This document shows, piece after piece, positions 62,001-64,000 of a stretch of DNA of 64,000 nucleotides. Each line of letters begins with the position of its first letter. The first letter of the stretch is position 1. Origin of the DNA: Thermosporothrix hazakensis (GTDB lineage: Bacteria > Chloroflexota > Ktedonobacteria > Ktedonobacterales > Ktedonobacteraceae); NCBI RefSeq assembly GCF_003253565.1, contig NZ_QKUF01000018.1, positions 62,001 to 126,000 on the forward strand, written 5' to 3'. Under the pieces are notes generated by a model. That model was not told where the DNA came from. It made no database searches and was given only the letters and a program-made list of their open reading frames with translations. The position numbers and the translations under genes were made by a program.

Positions 62001-64000
62001 GCAAGATGCGGGAATCTCCCTTGAAGAGTTGCGGAGCTATCTGCTTGAGCGGCTTCCGTACTATATGGTGCCAGCAAGCTTCTTGTTCCTGGATCGTATC
62101 CCGCTGACGCCCAACGGGAAGGTAGATCGACGGGCGCTCCCCGCTCCCGATCAGGCCAGACCAGAGCTGGAAGCGGAGTTTGTGCCGCCTCGTACAGCAA
62201 CCGAGGAGAAGCTAGCCCAAATCTGGACTGAGGTGCTTGGTCTGGAAAAAGTAGGCGTGCATGACAACTACTTCGATCTTGGTGGCGCATCGATTCAAAG
62301 TCTGGAAATGATTGCCCGTGCGAAAGAGCAGGGGCTTGAGTTCCCACTTGAGCGCCTCTTTGAGTATCAAACGATTGCGGAATTGGCCGCCGCTCTGGAT
62401 AAAGAGCAGCAAGCGCCAGAGACCGTCTCGAATGATGAGCCAGTCGAGCAGCAGGCAGACGAAGTGCATATTGTGGAGCCACAGCCAGCAGCGCCGCCCG
62501 CTTCAGAAGCGCAACGCGAGCAGGTGAATACTATCATCGAGAGTATCGGTGTGTATCTGCCGCCCAAAGCTGTGACAACCGATGAACTGCTTCAGAACTG
62601 TAAGCGCCCGATTCGTTTCCCGCTTGCTCGTCTGACCGGCATCAAGTCGCGTCGTATGGCTGGCGAGACCGAGTTCTCGATTGACATCGCACGCAAAGCG
62701 GTCTCTGATTGTTTCGATCGCTCGAAGTATCGCCCGGAAGACATCGACATGATCATCTGTGGCAATATCTCGCGCTGTGATCGACCGGGGATGCAATTCA
62801 CCTTTGAGCCGGGTACCGCAGTTCGCTTGAAGCACTACTTTGGCATGACAAACGCTATTGCCTTCGACGTGGACAATGCCTGTACTGGTCTCTTTACTGC
62901 CGCGAATATCGTCGATGCCTTCTTGCAGGCGGGATTGATTCGGCGCGGTATGGTGGTCAGCGGGGAGTATATCACGCATCTATCCCTGACGGCGCAGAAA
63001 GAGCTTTCCGGCTTCATGGACTCACGGCTGCCGTGTATGACGGTTGGTGATGCGGGGGCGGCGATGATCCTGGAACGAGCGCACGATCAGTCGGTTGGCT
63101 TCCATGCCTTCGACATGTTCTCGCTTGGTCGCTTCAGTTGGGACTGTATCGCGAAGGCAACCGATCAGCCACATGGTGGCGCGATCATGTACACCGACGC
63201 GGTGAATGTCTCGGCGGTCAACATGAAGTATGCCGTGGCGCATGCAGCCAATATTATCGCGCAGACCGGTTTCCCGCACGACTCGTTCCAGCATGTCATC
63301 ATTCACCAGACGTCCGGTACAACCATTCGTGACGCCGCTCGCGAGATCAACCGCTACTATGGGAAAGAGGTATGTACTCAGGAAAACGTCATTAACAACA
63401 TTGCCGAACGAGGGAATACGGCTACCACAACCCATATTGTGGCGCTCATGGACCACATTCGCTCGGGACGCATTCAGTCCGGGGATAATGTCGTTTTCGG
63501 TATCACTGGTTCTGGGGCAACGATTGGTGCCGCAATCTATACCTTTGATGACCTGCCGGATCGTATGCGTAAGGTTGATGCGGGGGAGCTGCCAGAGAAG
63601 GTCACTCCTGCTCCTGTTGCGCTCTCTGTACCCGCGAAGCGTGTGCGGGTTGAGAGTGTTGGAACGGTGCCGTTGGGCATGAAGGTTGAGTCTGTTGAAA
63701 AGACGCTGGAGAAACTGGGAGACATCAAAGTCAAAAAGCAGGTGCTTGAGATGGTCAAGGTCGCAGCGGAGCGAGCCTTTACCGGGTCTTCGGTAAAGCG
63801 CAACGATATCGACCTGATGATCTACTCCGGCGTGTATCGTGATGAATTGGTTTGTGAGCCCGCGATTGCTGCCCTGTTGCAGGGTGAGTTGGGCATTAAC
63901 GACTTGATCGAGACGCCCGAAGAGAAGAAGACCTTCGCTCTGGATGTGTTTAATGGCTCTATCGGCTTCTTGAATGCCTGTCACGCAGCGACTGGTATGA
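59089..64000 (+). CDS. NRPS module fused to KAS III-like domains (partial)
   Basis: At least 1,637 residues; it runs past the window end. (1) Condensation domain, about 38-490, with HHIALDFWS (the usual HHxxxDG motif, F for G). (2) Adenylation domain, about 513-1025: YTSGSTGRPKG, specificity code D-V-W-H-I-S-L-I-D plus Lys, predicting serine. (3) Carrier domain, about 1035-1105, Ser1068 in LGGASIQSL. (4) KAS III-like domain, about 1148-1510, with Cys1265 (NACTG), His1406 (IHQTSG) and Asn1443 (GNTATT), a complete triad. (5) Start of a second KAS III-like domain, about 1520 onward, with NGSIG where NACTG should be. ATG 59089 has AGGAAGGGG upstream and overlaps the previous stop by ATGA. It joins the acyl chain to serine; the KAS III pair may release or further condense it. 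Confidence 0.92.
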   Translation, partial: MNDASKRLADLSPEQKRALLARLLKERAQQGGKGQAEFAPLSQQQRALWFLYQLAPESSAYNLLYTARIRSALDISALQQALLALVRRYPILTATYTMRDGEPVQCFHPQQEVHAEVVDATSWSTEALEEHLLVEGNRPFDLEKGPIVRPQIFKLGEREYVLALTVHHIALDFWSLDILVDELYLLYAAQRAGTEDILPPPGPNFTEYVRWQREMLESAEGERLWSYWKQKLSGELPVLGLPTDRPRPAVQTYGGASHSFPISDELTGKLRELAASEKVTLYTLVLAAFKTLLYRYSHQEDILVGTPMLGRNKAELERIVGYLVNPVTMRTDFAGNPTFRELLARVRTTVMEALDHQDYPFPLLVEKLQPKRDPSYSPIFQSLFIWDRPRKRDGKELERAGLTGPVLRMAQELELEPYIMGQQGAPFDLTLTIFEVDGSLSADFRYNVDLFDRSTLQRLERHFLTLLESVTAQPDQRVQELPLLTEEERQQILYQWNATEAPFPETAAVHQLVEEQVKRTPDAEALTFEGVSLSYRELNRRANLLARELQSHGVGPDVLVGVCMERSIEMVVALLGVLKAGGAYVPLDPDYPQERLAYMVEDAQVPVLLTQEQLRQRLPETSARVICLHAGWGADSEEEVVDPVTAVGPEHLAYMIYTSGSTGRPKGVMNTHRGVCNRLYWMQQAYQLTADDRVMQKTPFSFDVSVWEFFWPLQTGACLVMARPGGQQDPAYLARLIEEQRITTMHFVPSMLHAFLLEAGLEERCQSLRRVICSGEALTYDLQERFFARLNANLYNLYGPTEAAIDVTAWTCQRESRDKVVPIGRPIANTQIYILDEAMQPVPIGVTGELYIGGVGVARGYHNRPELTAEKFVHDPFSGKEHARLFKTGDLARYRVDGTIEFLGRIDYQIKLRGFRIELGEIEAELGQHPAVKEAVVVAREDMPGHKRLVAYLVPKQATASSEAEPQRLSPQDAGISLEELRSYLLERLPYYMVPASFLFLDRIPLTPNGKVDRRALPAPDQARPELEAEFVPPRTATEEKLAQIWTEVLGLEKVGVHDNYFDLGGASIQSLEMIARAKEQGLEFPLERLFEYQTIAELAAALDKEQQAPETVSNDEPVEQQADEVHIVEPQPAAPPASEAQREQVNTIIESIGVYLPPKAVTTDELLQNCKRPIRFPLARLTGIKSRRMAGETEFSIDIARKAVSDCFDRSKYRPEDIDMIICGNISRCDRPGMQFTFEPGTAVRLKHYFGMTNAIAFDVDNACTGLFTAANIVDAFLQAGLIRRGMVVSGEYITHLSLTAQKELSGFMDSRLPCMTVGDAGAAMILERAHDQSVGFHAFDMFSLGRFSWDCIAKATDQPHGGAIMYTDAVNVSAVNMKYAVAHAANIIAQTGFPHDSFQHVIIHQTSGTTIRDAAREINRYYGKEVCTQENVINNIAERGNTATTTHIVALMDHIRSGRIQSGDNVVFGITGSGATIGAAIYTFDDLPDRMRKVDAGELPEKVTPAPVALSVPAKRVRVESVGTVPLGMKVESVEKTLEKLGDIKVKKQVLEMVKVAAERAFTGSSVKRNDIDLMIYSGVYRDELVCEPAIAALLQGELGINDLIETPEEKKTFALDVFNGSIGFLNACHAATGM

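Noticed and set aside
60928..63984. Minus-strand ORFs of 158-343 codons across the NRPS gene
   Set aside because: They oppose a continuous plus-strand frame with C, A, PCP and KAS III motifs through to the window end.

Overview
The window reads as a densely coded bacterial chromosome segment. Hanks-type Ser/Thr kinases with FHA partners, zinc-ribbon/membrane proteins, a tricorn-like protease, Gln/Pro-rich repeat proteins and a hybrid polyketide/peptide locus together suggest Chloroflexota, most likely Ktedonobacteria-like. This is an inference from gene content, not a phylogenetic result. No rRNA, tRNA or CRISPR array was seen. The only mobile-element trace is a possible decayed IS200/IS605 end near 45.5-45.8 kb.

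Layout: 0-6 kb is central metabolism (PEP carboxylase, S9 peptidase, PRPP-synthetase-like enzyme). 6.4-14.6 kb is a signalling block: a kinase-FHA protein, a membrane FHA protein with Gln-rich tandem repeats, a kinase with paired zinc ribbons, a GAF histidine kinase followed by a response regulator, and a zinc-ribbon membrane protein. 14.6-22 kb holds a HOGA/DHDPS-type aldolase, a DnaJ-like membrane protein, a Cys-rich protein and a full-length glutamate synthase large subunit with a long leader. 22-26 kb is a three-gene GT4 glycosyltransferase operon and a HIT hydrolase. 26-31 kb has a zinc-ribbon protein with an Arg/Gly/Tyr-rich segment and a protein joining a pseudokinase to a DinG/XPD helicase. 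31-34.4 kb has a NrtR-like regulator with a nicotinamidase behind a promoter containing a near-ideal palindrome, a one-TM hypothetical protein and a HAD hydrolase.

34.6-37.4 kb looks like an inducible resistance operon. A strong promoter is followed by a 28-codon leader ORF whose stop lies inside a perfect hairpin, a terminator-like hairpin, a sequence able to mask the ribosome binding site, then an ABC-F ATPase and an APH(3')-type aminoglycoside phosphotransferase separated by one base. 37.5-49.5 kb carries an enoyl-CoA hydratase, an Sfp-type phosphopantetheinyl transferase, an MFS transporter, a RocB-like peptidase, a MocR regulator divergent from a SIS-domain protein, and a tricorn-like protease.

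50-64 kb (running off the end) is a hybrid assembly line on three tightly coupled genes: FAAL-ACP-KS-AT-DH(N lobe) / luciferase-like monooxygenase-DH(C lobe)-KR-ACP / C-A(Ser)-PCP-KASIII-KASIII-like. The dehydratase is divided between two polypeptides, and the third protein ends (within the window) in two KAS III folds, the second with Ser where the catalytic Cys should be. The inferred product is a fatty-acyl chain extended once with malonate, tailored by flavin oxygenation and reduction, joined to serine and acted on by KAS III chemistry. The phosphopantetheinyl transferase at 38.4 kb could activate the carrier domains.
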